64,000 bases of DNA, taken from the NCBI RefSeq assembly GCF_900112305.1, contig NZ_FOKT01000004.1:1-64000 (forward strand). The letters are read 5' to 3'. Below, in pieces: positions 35,092-43,170 of this stretch. The position numbers and the translations under genes are program-made. The DNA is from Microbulbifer thermotolerans (GTDB taxonomy: Bacteria; Pseudomonadota; Gammaproteobacteria; Pseudomonadales; Cellvibrionaceae). The notes beneath the pieces are model-generated. The model saw nothing but the letters and a program-made list of their open reading frames with translations. It was not told the origin of the DNA and made no database searches. Position 1 is the stretch's first letter; every line of letters begins with the position of its first letter.

Positions 35092-36095
35092 AACTAGCCA
35101 GTCTCAAATCCGGCCGCGATGGCCAGCTGGTGGTTGTCAGCAGCGACCTGCGCCGCATGGCCCCGGCTGTGGAAATCGCGCCGACTCTGCAGAGTGCGCT
35201 GGACAACTGGAGCGAGGTTTTCCCCAAGCTGGAGAAGCTGCACGCACAGCTCGAAAGCGGTGAAATTCAGGGCGAAGCCTTCGACCAGACCCAGTGCCAC
35301 TCGCCGCTGCCGCGCGCCTATCACTGGGCCGACGGCAGTGCCTACGTCAACCATGTGGAACTGGTACGCAAGGCCAGGGGCGCGGAAATGCCGCAGAGTT
35401 TTTGGACTGACCCGTTGATGTACCAGGGTGGTTCCGATACCTTCCTGGCGCCGCGCGAACCGATCCAAATGCCCCAGAGCGAGGGCTTCGGTATCGACTT
35501 CGAGGCGGAGATCGCCGTCATCACCGACGATGTACCCATGGGGGTGACCCCGGAGCAGGCGCTTGGCCATATCAAGCTGGTGATGCTGGTCAACGACGTC
35601 TCCCTGCGCGGCTTGATTCCGGGCGAACTGGCCAAGGGTTTTGGCTTTTACCAGTCCAAACCCTCCAGCGCTTTCTCTCCCGTGTGCGTTACCCCGGAAC
35701 AGCTGGGTGACAAATGGCGCGAGGGCAAACTGCACTTGCCGCTGATGTCCTTCCTGAATGGTGAGAAATTCGGTGAGCCCAATGCCGGCGTGGATATGAC
35801 TTTCCACTTTGGCCAGCTCATCGCCCACGCCGCCAAAACCCGCAGACTCGCCGCCGGCACCATCATCGGTTCCGGTACCGTGTCCAACAAACTGGACGGC
35901 GGCCCCGGCAAGCCGGTATCTGAAGGCGGCGTCGGTTATAGCTGCATCGCCGAGATCCGCATGATCGAAACCATCGACAAAGGCGAACCCGTAACGCCTT
36001 TTATGCAGTTTGGTGACCGGATTGCGATCGAAATGCTGGACGAAAACGGCCAATCCATTTTCGGACGCATAGAGCAGATAGTCGAACAGGCCTGA
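35088..36095 (+). CDS. Fumarylacetoacetate hydrolase family protein
   Basis: 335 residues from a GTG that overlaps the VOC stop (GTGA), preceded by ACGGAGG. FAH-fold metal and active-site elements are visible: FGIDFEAEIAVITDDVPMGV (E-x-E metal ligands), LVNDVSLRGLIPGELAKGFG, FYQSKPSSAFSPV, and GTIIGSGTVSNKLDGGPGKP. In this operon it should cleave fumarylacetoacetate to fumarate and acetoacetate at the end of tyrosine degradation. Maleylacetoacetate isomerase and homogentisate dioxygenase genes are absent from the window. Confidence 0.9.
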   Translation: MKLASLKSGRDGQLVVVSSDLRRMAPAVEIAPTLQSALDNWSEVFPKLEKLHAQLESGEIQGEAFDQTQCHSPLPRAYHWADGSAYVNHVELVRKARGAEMPQSFWTDPLMYQGGSDTFLAPREPIQMPQSEGFGIDFEAEIAVITDDVPMGVTPEQALGHIKLVMLVNDVSLRGLIPGELAKGFGFYQSKPSSAFSPVCVTPEQLGDKWREGKLHLPLMSFLNGEKFGEPNAGVDMTFHFGQLIAHAAKTRRLAAGTIIGSGTVSNKLDGGPGKPVSEGGVGYSCIAEIRMIETIDKGEPVTPFMQFGDRIAIEMLDENGQSIFGRIEQIVEQA

Positions 36096-36114
36096 CGCTC
36101 TCTGCCGGTAAAAA

Positions 36115-36141
36115 AAGCCACCGATTTCGGTGGCTTTTTTT
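36115..36141. terminator. Terminator after the hpd operon
   Basis: AAGCCACCG pairs with CGGTGGCTT around ATTT, with a T-run downstream and an A-run upstream, so it can work in both directions. It begins 19 bases after the FAH stop. Confidence 0.93.
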
Positions 36142-36380
36142 ATGCACTAAGCAAAGTCGTACAAATTAGCGGCACTGCTTTATCCGTACCAGCTAAACAA
36201 TTACTGGCGCAGGCTGGCAATTAGATATTCATATATCAGCCTTAATGTGAAGCTGCTCAAAAAAATCCGCACCCACTGCACCTCTGATTGCTGAAAATTT
36301 TCCCCTAAGGTATTTTGCGCCACAGCCAAGACGGCGGCGAATTTAACACGAAAGTACAATTTTACGATAAGGATATTGTT

Positions 36381-37631
36381 ATGGGACAAATGCAGCCCCT
36401 GCAATCAACTAATGCCTTACAAGCCTGGGGTAATACCGGCAATGGCCGCGCTATCTTCGCCAACGGCGCCCATCGCCAGCTCCTGGATCAGGTTCTTCAA
36501 CTCAGCCGCAAACCAAGTAGCGAGGGTTTTTACGCTCAGCAGCTCATTCGAGGTGTCAACAGCCTGCGCGCCTCCGCCGCGCCCTTAAACAGCATGCTCA
36601 AGCCCAGGCACCCCACCCGGCGTCTGCTGGTGGCGGGTCACTTTGAGATTGAGTATGAGTTAAATAACTACTACGGGGACTGCCAGACGGATATTGAAAT
36701 TGTGGATATCCGTTTTATTGGTAGGGAGGCAGAAGCGAGAAAGCGACCGGCGCTTTGGCGGGTGAAATATGATGCCGAAATCGATGAATGGAAAACAGAT
36801 AGGTTGCCCCGATATAACTTACAGCCTACCAAGGCGCAACCTGGCAGCAAGGATAAGCCCATTAAGATTGGTATTAACGGCAATGGCCAACGGTTAGAAG
36901 AGGCTGCAGAAACTCTGGGGGACCATATCGCCCGCGGTAATAAGGATAAATACGGCGACTATCAGCTGTTTTATGTCCCCTCATCCAGCGGCGCCCCGGC
37001 AGGGGATTGGGTAGCCATCAGGTCTCTGGGATTGCAGGGCACCGATGAGCAGCGCCTGGCCTCGCGCCTATTGGCCCTGCATATGTACGAAGCCCACCGC
37101 CAGAAGCTGCATGTGGAATGGACCGCCCACAGCCACGGCAGCTGGGTGCTGACGGAAGCCATGCGCCAGCTGGCGCAGCGGAAAATCGATCTGCAACAGC
37201 GGCAGAAAATCTTTTTCAGCGACGCCACTGCCAGCCATCTGGTGGCTGACCGTAGCCGACACGCCCTCAATATGGATACCAGCGACAGCAGCTGGCACAA
37301 CACAGCGCCGGGGGTGGCGCAAATGATTGGTGGTCTTCAGCTCGGTACGGCACCAGCCCGGTCCCTTGTTGATGATCTACGTCATCGTACAGATAAAAAT
37401 GAGCGGCTGGAGGTGGGGCTCGGTTTGGCATGGGATTTCCTTAACCGAGGCATGTTCGCGTATGGGGTAGCGAGTGTGATTATTGGGGCTGCGGCAGGTA
37501 TTCCAACGAGTCTGGCGATGCTGGGGGCCGGCGTGGCTATTGCTTCCTTGCCCGGCGCCAAGAGCAAATACTATACAAACCCGGGACGGCAGCTTGGTGC
37601 CTGGCTAAGCCGTTTCCGCCGCAACCGTTAA
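36381..37631 (+). CDS. Lipase/alpha-beta-hydrolase-like protein with hydrophobic C-terminal segment; candidate toxic effector
   Basis: 416 residues from the ATG at 36381 with AAGGA upstream (the frame extends back to 36315 without a ribosome site). No family is firmly recognised. Residues 161-169 (IKIGINGNG), 195-200, the nucleophile-elbow-like EWTAHSHGSWV (Ser251 in A-H-S-H-G), FFSDATA (Asp281) and SSWHNTAPG (His306) are ordered as in an alpha/beta hydrolase with a Ser-Asp-His triad. Residues 346-392 are a Gly/Ala-rich hydrophobic stretch that could insert in membranes, and the C-terminus is Arg-rich. There is no signal peptide. Two near-identical genes follow directly, as immunity genes follow phospholipase effectors. 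That role is inference; no secretion-system gene is in the window. Confidence 0.55.
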   Translation: MGQMQPLQSTNALQAWGNTGNGRAIFANGAHRQLLDQVLQLSRKPSSEGFYAQQLIRGVNSLRASAAPLNSMLKPRHPTRRLLVAGHFEIEYELNNYYGDCQTDIEIVDIRFIGREAEARKRPALWRVKYDAEIDEWKTDRLPRYNLQPTKAQPGSKDKPIKIGINGNGQRLEEAAETLGDHIARGNKDKYGDYQLFYVPSSSGAPAGDWVAIRSLGLQGTDEQRLASRLLALHMYEAHRQKLHVEWTAHSHGSWVLTEAMRQLAQRKIDLQQRQKIFFSDATASHLVADRSRHALNMDTSDSSWHNTAPGVAQMIGGLQLGTAPARSLVDDLRHRTDKNERLEVGLGLAWDFLNRGMFAYGVASVIIGAAAGIPTSLAMLGAGVAIASLPGAKSKYYTNPGRQLGAWLSRFRRNR

Positions 37632-37646
37632 AACAGGACTCTAGCT

Positions 37647-38756
37647 ATGCTATTTGGCAGCGAACAAAATCCCAAAGGCCCCGGCTGGCGGCGGTTGCGT
37701 AAAGTTGAGAAGGATTTGTCCGGTACCCGTGTACACTTTCTGGCACCGCCTATGCGACTGCCTGTACACGGTCGCCGTGGGTTAGAGGAACAGGCGGACA
37801 GCTTCGATCTGGATTCCCCGGATATCTATATCCCCTATGCACCCTGGGACCCGGATAACCCGGAAAAGGATATCCCGGGGGACCCCAAAACCTACAGCGC
37901 CAAGATCTGGCTCAGCGGCTGGAATTTTACCGGCCGCCCCATATTGGATGGAGACAGTATTGGTGATCTGGTGCTGAAACTGGATGTGCTGGAGGCGCGC
38001 AACCTGCCGGTCAACGCCAGTCTGTTCCGGCGCGAAGACCTGAAAGATCTGGCGCAGAGCTTTTTGATCAATCCATCCTATTTGGGGAGCTACCACCGCG
38101 GTCACTCGGAAGGCTACGATCCCCATGATCTTACGGACTTCCTTGGCCTCAATCGCGAGCAGTGGCCGGACTATCTGGGCCCGATCAACAGCCAGTGGTT
38201 GGAACGTAACGGCAGTGAGTGGCTCTACTTTGAGGTACAGCCGTTATGGGGCGGTTCAGATAAGTTTTACTGGTTGAGTCCTATTGGCCATCAACGCTGC
38301 TTGCTAGCCCTCTTTATGGTCAAACGGCGTATACACAATGCCGGCAACCCCTACCGCCGCGCCATGCGCTCGCCACTCACCAATTACCGCCAGCTGATGG
38401 AAAATATAATGGAGACCATTACAGTGGAACTGTCAGAGGCGGCGCGGGAGGAGCAGCGGACGGTGCACAATCCAGAGGGGGAATATCCTTTGCTGCACTG
38501 CAGCGAGCAATTGGTGAAGGAGGCCAAGCATACCCTCTATATGTGGAGCGGGGCAGAGTACTGGGAGAAGGGGAAAGAGCGGGGAGATGACCACCGGGCC
38601 CCGAAAGAGGCGGTGGCGGCGTTTGTCGACGAACGTATCCAGCCTCGCCCCCTGCCGGGCAATCTGGCCATAGGACCGGCCTACCTTAAAAACTCGGAGA
38701 TCAATACCGCACCGGACAGCTCCGGTCAGGGCCCGCTGTCCATCGAAGGGCAGTAG
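37647..38756 (+). CDS. Tandem paralogue A, unknown function; candidate immunity protein
   Basis: 369 residues, 15 bases after the lipase-like gene, with AGGA 8 bases before the ATG. No known domain is recognised and there is no signal peptide or membrane segment. Sequence features are LFGSEQNPKGPGWRRLRKVE at the start, a Pro/Asp-rich DIYIPYAPWDPDNPEKDIPG, a Trp/Tyr-rich middle (EWLYFEVQPLWGGSDKFYWL), and helical NYRQLMENIMETITVELSEA. The next gene is a close duplicate. Same-strand tight spacing with the hydrolase-like gene suggests one transcript. Binding and neutralising that protein is the simplest, untested, idea. Confidence 0.55.
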   Translation: MLFGSEQNPKGPGWRRLRKVEKDLSGTRVHFLAPPMRLPVHGRRGLEEQADSFDLDSPDIYIPYAPWDPDNPEKDIPGDPKTYSAKIWLSGWNFTGRPILDGDSIGDLVLKLDVLEARNLPVNASLFRREDLKDLAQSFLINPSYLGSYHRGHSEGYDPHDLTDFLGLNREQWPDYLGPINSQWLERNGSEWLYFEVQPLWGGSDKFYWLSPIGHQRCLLALFMVKRRIHNAGNPYRRAMRSPLTNYRQLMENIMETITVELSEAAREEQRTVHNPEGEYPLLHCSEQLVKEAKHTLYMWSGAEYWEKGKERGDDHRAPKEAVAAFVDERIQPRPLPGNLAIGPAYLKNSEINTAPDSSGQGPLSIEGQ

Positions 38757-38795
38757 TTGCCCGCGATACGGAAAGGTGCGGATTCAGGGAAATAT

Positions 38796-39902
38796 ATGCT
38801 GTTTGGCAGCGAACAAAATCCTAAAGGCCCTGGCTGGCGGCGGTTACGTAAAGTCGAGAAGGATTTGTCCGGTACCCGTGTACACTTTCTGGCGCCGCCT
38901 ATGCGACTGCCTGTACACGGTCGCCGTGGGTTAGAGGAACAGGCGGACAGCTTCGATCTGGATTCCCCGGATATCTATATCCCCTATGCCCCCTGGGACC
39001 GGGATAACCCGGAAAAGGATATCCCAGGGGACCCAAAAACCTACAGCGCCAAGATCTGGCTCAGCGGCTGGAATTTTACCGGCCGCCCCATATTGGATGG
39101 AGACAGTATTGGTGATCTGGTGCTGAAACTGGATGTGCTGGAGGCGCGCAACCTGCCGGTCAACGCCAGTCTTTTCCGGCGCGGAGACCTGAAAGATCTG
39201 GCACAGAGTTTTTTTGTCAATGAATCCTATTTGGGGAGCTATCACCGTGGCCGCTCAGACAGCTACGATCCCCACGACCTTACGGACTTCCTCGGCCTCA
39301 ACCGCGAGCAGTGGCCAGATAACCTGGGCCCGATCAACAGCCAGTGGCTGGATCGCAACGGCAGCGAGTGGCTCTACTTTGAGGTACAGCCGCTGCGGTT
39401 TGGTTCAGATAAGTTTTACTGGATGAGCCCTATCGGCCACCAACGCTGTTTGCTGGCGAAGTTTATGGTCAGCCGGGATCTGTTTAATGCAGGCAATCCC
39501 TACCGCCGCGCTATGCGTTCACCGCTTACCAACTACCGCCAGCTGATGGAAAATATAATGGAGACCATCACAGTGGAACTGTCGGAGGCAGCGCGGGAGG
39601 AGCAGCGGACGGTGCACAATCCAGAGGGGGAATATCCTTTGCTGCACTGCAGCGAGCAATTGGTGAAGGAGGCCAAGCATACCCTTTATATGTGGAGTGC
39701 CAAAGGGTATCGGGAAAAAGGTAAAGATCCCAGAGGAGATCACCGCGCCCCCAAGGAAGCCGTAGCCGCTTTTATTGACGAGCGCATCCAGCCTCGCCCC
39801 CTGCCGGGCAATCTGGCCATAGGACCGGCCTACCTTAAAAACTCGGAGATCAATACCGCACCGGACAACTCCGGTCAGGACTCACTGACTATCGAGAAGT
39901 AG
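38796..39902 (+). CDS. Tandem paralogue B, unknown function; candidate immunity protein
   Basis: 368 residues from the ATG at 38796 (MLFGSEQNPKGPGW), aligned with the start of paralogue A; a TTG at 38757 would add 13 residues that copy A lacks. The duplication unit is 1149 bp (start to start). The two proteins are nearly identical over residues 1-125 and 235-290 but differ in clusters (e.g. LRFGSDKFYWM versus LWGGSDKFYWL, and KFMVSRDLFNAG versus LFMVKRRIHNAG), and their C-termini differ. A MITE follows 12 bases after the stop. Confidence 0.55.
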   Translation: MLFGSEQNPKGPGWRRLRKVEKDLSGTRVHFLAPPMRLPVHGRRGLEEQADSFDLDSPDIYIPYAPWDRDNPEKDIPGDPKTYSAKIWLSGWNFTGRPILDGDSIGDLVLKLDVLEARNLPVNASLFRRGDLKDLAQSFFVNESYLGSYHRGRSDSYDPHDLTDFLGLNREQWPDNLGPINSQWLDRNGSEWLYFEVQPLRFGSDKFYWMSPIGHQRCLLAKFMVSRDLFNAGNPYRRAMRSPLTNYRQLMENIMETITVELSEAAREEQRTVHNPEGEYPLLHCSEQLVKEAKHTLYMWSAKGYREKGKDPRGDHRAPKEAVAAFIDERIQPRPLPGNLAIGPAYLKNSEINTAPDNSGQDSLTIEK

Positions 39903-39914
39903 CCAGCAGACTTA

Positions 39915-40128
39915 AGGAGCCTCTGATTAAGTCGCTTCCTGACGGTAAAAATTCTTTGGAGCTAGATGAGAAGTTCAGGTGATAGGATGGCCATTTCGAA
40001 ACCGTCGGATACAGAGATGTATCCGTCGGAGTGACAGGGAAGTACTCGTGCGCTTTCGCAATGGCCATCCTATTGCCTGAGCGCCACGGAACTAACCAAA
40101 GCGTTCACGCGAATTAATCAGAGGTTCC
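39915..40128 (+). mobile_element. MITE, near-complete copy
   Basis: 214 bp bounded by AGGAGCCTCTGATTAA and TTAATCAGAGGTTCC, with TTA on both sides (39912-39914 and 40129-40131). Its inner arms read AGGATGGCCATTTCG and CGCAATGGCCATCCT, where the copies at 28130 and 41989 have ACGGAT and ATCCGT; both arms have changed together. It separates the duplicated gene pair from the DUF885 gene. Confidence 0.9.
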
Positions 40129-40208
40129 TTAGGTCGAACAATAACCGCCGCGCGCCGCACCGTGGTATTGTTGCTTGCAAACAAGAAGCACGACCACGGA
40201 GATACAAG

Positions 40209-41981
40209 ATGGCGTCACGGCTCATCAAGTTACTTACCTCGATCACCATCGCCACCTGCCTGCTGGCCCCCGTCACCTGGGCCGCCACTGCCACGGAACA
40301 ACTGCAGAGCATTCTCCACGACCACTGGCAGTACAGTCTTCGGGAAGATCCCATCACTGCCGGGCGTATGGGCACTCCCGATTACAATGACCGCCTGCCC
40401 GGTGTTTCCGCGCAAGATCGCGCCCGGCGCCTGAAGGCCGAGCAGGAATTCCTCGTGCGCCTGAAGCGGATAGATGAAACACAGCTGAGTCAATCCGATC
40501 GAATCAACCGGGAACTGCTAACCTGGGTACTGGAAAATTCCATTGAATCCAGCCAACTCTATCTGGATCGTATTCCCTTCAATACCTTCTACAGCTTCTG
40601 GGCCGCCGCTCTGGAGGCCAATAACGGCCTGGCGATGAACAGGGTAAAGGACTATGAAGACTACATAGCGCGCATAAAAGATTTTGGCCGCTATTTCGAT
40701 GAGAACATCGCCAATATGCGCCAGGGCATAAAAGACGGCTTTGTGCAGCCGAAAATTGTTGTCGAGGGTGTGGCACCCACGGTGCGCGCTCAGGTAAAAA
40801 AAGACCCGAAGCAAAGTAGCCTTTATACGCCCTTTGAAAATTTTCCCAGTGCTATTTCTCCAAAAGAGCAGCAGCGTTTGCGCCGCGCCGGTGAAAAAGC
40901 CATTGCGGAAAGTGCCATACCCGCGTTTGCACGCCTGGCTGACTTTCTGGAAACGGACTATTTGCAGGCCGCCACTGACAGCATTGCCGCGGAGGCCTTG
41001 CCTGGTGGCAAGGACTACTACCGCCACACGATCAAAACCTATGTCACCCTGGATATGGACCCGGCGGAAATCCATAAGATAGGGCTTGCGGAAGTAAAGC
41101 GCATCCGCGCGGAAATGGATCAGTTGATCAAAGAATCGGGATTTAAGGGTAATTTCGCCGAATTTACCCAATTTCTGCGCAGTGATCCCCAGTTCTACGC
41201 CAGGACACCGAAAGAACTGCTGAAGGAAGCAGCTTACGTCGCTAAGAAAATTGACTACCAGCTGCCGCAATTTTTCGGAAAACTCCCGCGTCTGCCCTAC
41301 GGCGTAGTGCCGGTGCCGGAGGAAATCGCTCCCAACTACACCACCGCCTCCTACAATCCCGCCGCCATTGGCGGCACGCGCGGCGGCGCCTACTGGGTGA
41401 ATACCTATGCTCTGGACCAGCGCCCTCTGTACGAACTGCCAGCCCTGACCCTGCATGAAGCTGTTCCCGGCCACCATTTGCAGGGCGCCCTCAGTCAGGA
41501 ACTGGAAAATGTGCCCGCCTTCCGCCGCAATCTTTACCTGAGCGCCTTTGGCGAAGGCTGGGGACTCTATGCCGAGCGTCTGGGTAAAGAGATGGATGAT
41601 GTCTACACCACTCCCTACGAGCACTTCGGCCGCCTCAGCTACGAAATGTGGCGCGCCGCCCGCCTGGTAATCGACACCGGCATTCACTCCCAGGGCTGGA
41701 CCCGCCAGCAGGCCCTCGACTTCCTTGCCGACAACACCGCCCTGTCAAAAGCCAATGTCCGCGCCGAGGTGGACCGCTATATCTCCTGGCCGGGACAGGC
41801 GTTGTCTTACAAGATGGGGGAAATCAAAATCCGCCAGCTGCGGGAGAAGGCTGAGAAAACACTTGGAGATAAATTTGATCTGCGGGCCTTCCACGATGCG
41901 GTGTTGGCCAACGGTGCTTTGCCACTGGAGTTGTTGGAGGAGCAGATAGAGCAGTTTATTAATCGAACACAGAAGTTGTAA
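40209..41981 (+). CDS. DUF885 family secreted metallopeptidase-like protein
   Basis: 590 residues; GGAG 8 bases before the ATG. A signal peptide (LIKLLTSITIATCLLAPVTWA) ends with AXA-type cleavage. The DUF885 hallmark zinc motif HEAVPGHHLQ (about residue 418) and the downstream FGEGWGLYAERLGKEM supply the HExxGHH...E ligands. A DxxR-rich N-terminal half and the C-terminal helices (ISWPGQALSYKMGEIKIRQL) are typical. These proteins are thought to be periplasmic carboxypeptidase/dipeptidase-like enzymes; the substrate is unknown. It is monocistronic, bracketed by two MITEs in opposite orientation. Confidence 0.9.
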   Translation: MASRLIKLLTSITIATCLLAPVTWAATATEQLQSILHDHWQYSLREDPITAGRMGTPDYNDRLPGVSAQDRARRLKAEQEFLVRLKRIDETQLSQSDRINRELLTWVLENSIESSQLYLDRIPFNTFYSFWAAALEANNGLAMNRVKDYEDYIARIKDFGRYFDENIANMRQGIKDGFVQPKIVVEGVAPTVRAQVKKDPKQSSLYTPFENFPSAISPKEQQRLRRAGEKAIAESAIPAFARLADFLETDYLQAATDSIAAEALPGGKDYYRHTIKTYVTLDMDPAEIHKIGLAEVKRIRAEMDQLIKESGFKGNFAEFTQFLRSDPQFYARTPKELLKEAAYVAKKIDYQLPQFFGKLPRLPYGVVPVPEEIAPNYTTASYNPAAIGGTRGGAYWVNTYALDQRPLYELPALTLHEAVPGHHLQGALSQELENVPAFRRNLYLSAFGEGWGLYAERLGKEMDDVYTTPYEHFGRLSYEMWRAARLVIDTGIHSQGWTRQQALDFLADNTALSKANVRAEVDRYISWPGQALSYKMGEIKIRQLREKAEKTLGDKFDLRAFHDAVLANGALPLELLEEQIEQFINRTQKL

Positions 41982-41988
41982 AAGCCTA

Positions 41989-42202
41989 GGGAACCTCTGA
42001 TTAATCCGCGTGAATACTATGGTAGGTTTTGGGGCGCTCAGCCAATAAGACGGATATTTCGAAAACGCACGAGTACTTCTCTGTAGCTCCGACGGATACC
42101 TCCCTGTATCCGACGGTTTCGAAATATCCGTCCTATCACCTGAGCTTCTCATCTAGCTCCAAAGAATTTTTACCGTCAGGAAGCGAATTAATCAGAGGTT
42201 CC
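41989..42202 (-). mobile_element. MITE, near-complete copy between convergent genes
   Basis: 214 bp bounded by GGGAACCTCTGATTAATC and GAATTAATCAGAGGTTCC, with CTA on both sides (41986-41988 and 42203-42205). Orientation is opposite to the 39915 copy. The right CTA is the stop codon (TAG) of the minus-strand gene. Its hairpin arms can serve as a bidirectional terminator. Confidence 0.92.
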
Positions 42203-42526
42203 CTATTTTTCCCATACCGCAAATTTAGCGTTTGAAGTAGAGCCCATAGCTTTTATAATATTCTCCATCGAAGCTCCGCTAAATTGTGTTTCCAGCACAT
42301 TAAAAATAGCATTTATATTTTCCGTGCCGCCAGGCATTAAGGTTGGTTCTTCGCAATCTTCTTGAAAGATTACCCACCATAGATCTTCCGACCAGGGGCC
42401 CTCGTCAGAGGTGACTATTTCTATTTTTGAAACATTGCTCCAAATGATTTCCTCTTTTGAAGCTTTTGGAAAGCCGAAGGTGGCTCCATTTTCGGTTAGC
42501 TCAAATACAGGCGTGTTTTCTTTCAT
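42203..42526 (-). CDS. Small soluble protein of unknown function
   Basis: 107 residues, acidic, with strand-rich sequence (FELTENGATFGFPKASKEEI, IEIVTSDEGPWSEDLWWVIF) and no signal peptide or membrane segment. It has the size and style of bacterial immunity or stress proteins, but no family is recognised. The gene is AT-rich compared with its neighbours. Its stop codon TAG is exactly the MITE target site. No strong ribosome site precedes the ATG. Confidence 0.55.
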   Translation of the reverse strand: MKENTPVFELTENGATFGFPKASKEEIIWSNVSKIEIVTSDEGPWSEDLWWVIFQEDCEEPTLMPGGTENINAIFNVLETQFSGASMENIIKAMGSTSNAKFAVWEK

Positions 42527-43170
42527 TTTGCGGCTAAAAATAAGTTTGTTGAGAAAAAATCCGTTAATGAAAATGTGTGTAGTTAATGCGCTTACAAACA
42601 GGATTAGTATATGCCATGGCGATCCGAGAAAATGTTCCGCTTTACTTGATATATACGCCTGTAATCGCAGAGAAAATGATTGACGAAGAAAATAATAATT
42701 TATGAACTAAATCATTCATAATTGGCGTATAAAAATTTGGTAAAATTAAGTGGTTATATATTGTTCAGGGGGTTATGCGCAGGTATACAATGCCATATCG
42801 TTAAAATTGCCATAAAAATAAGTCTGCTTGTCGATGTGTCTCGTTGAAATAAGGCATTAAAAGAACTCATCAATAAACTTTATTTTTATTATTTGGCTAA
42901 ATTTTTTATTACAGCTACCCTTGAAGCCAATGATATAGCTGTTTTCAATAGAGGCAAAGCATCGCTGACTGATAATCCAGGTTTGGCATTGTATTGTGCC
43001 TGGGGCTTTGGTTAATTATCTTCCTGGCGAAACAGAGGTGCCTACCCGGGTTATAGGCACGACGAACAAGATTTTATGAGTCCCGCACCAGTGTTTTCCC
43101 TATACAATGCCCCGCAGTCGAAGCTGAGTCAGCTGTCGCTATTACCTGCCCCTTTCGCCCAGGAGATGTT
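42527..43170. other. AT-rich gap of 640 bases with a possible gene remnant
   Basis: The base composition is clearly lower in GC than the flanks. No intact gene is supported. On the plus strand an open frame without a start codon (42848-43015) encodes a plausible protein tail (residues TATLEANDIAVFNRGKASL, then TDNPGLALYCAWGFG and stop), perhaps a decayed gene. Just before the next gene, GTGCCTA (43038-43044) and TAGGCAC (43054-43060) form an inverted repeat that could be an operator for the transporter. Confidence 0.4.

Noticed and set aside
42411-42683. 90-codon plus-strand frame overlapping the 107-residue gene
   Set aside because: Overlaps the better-supported minus-strand gene and has no domain or ribosome site.
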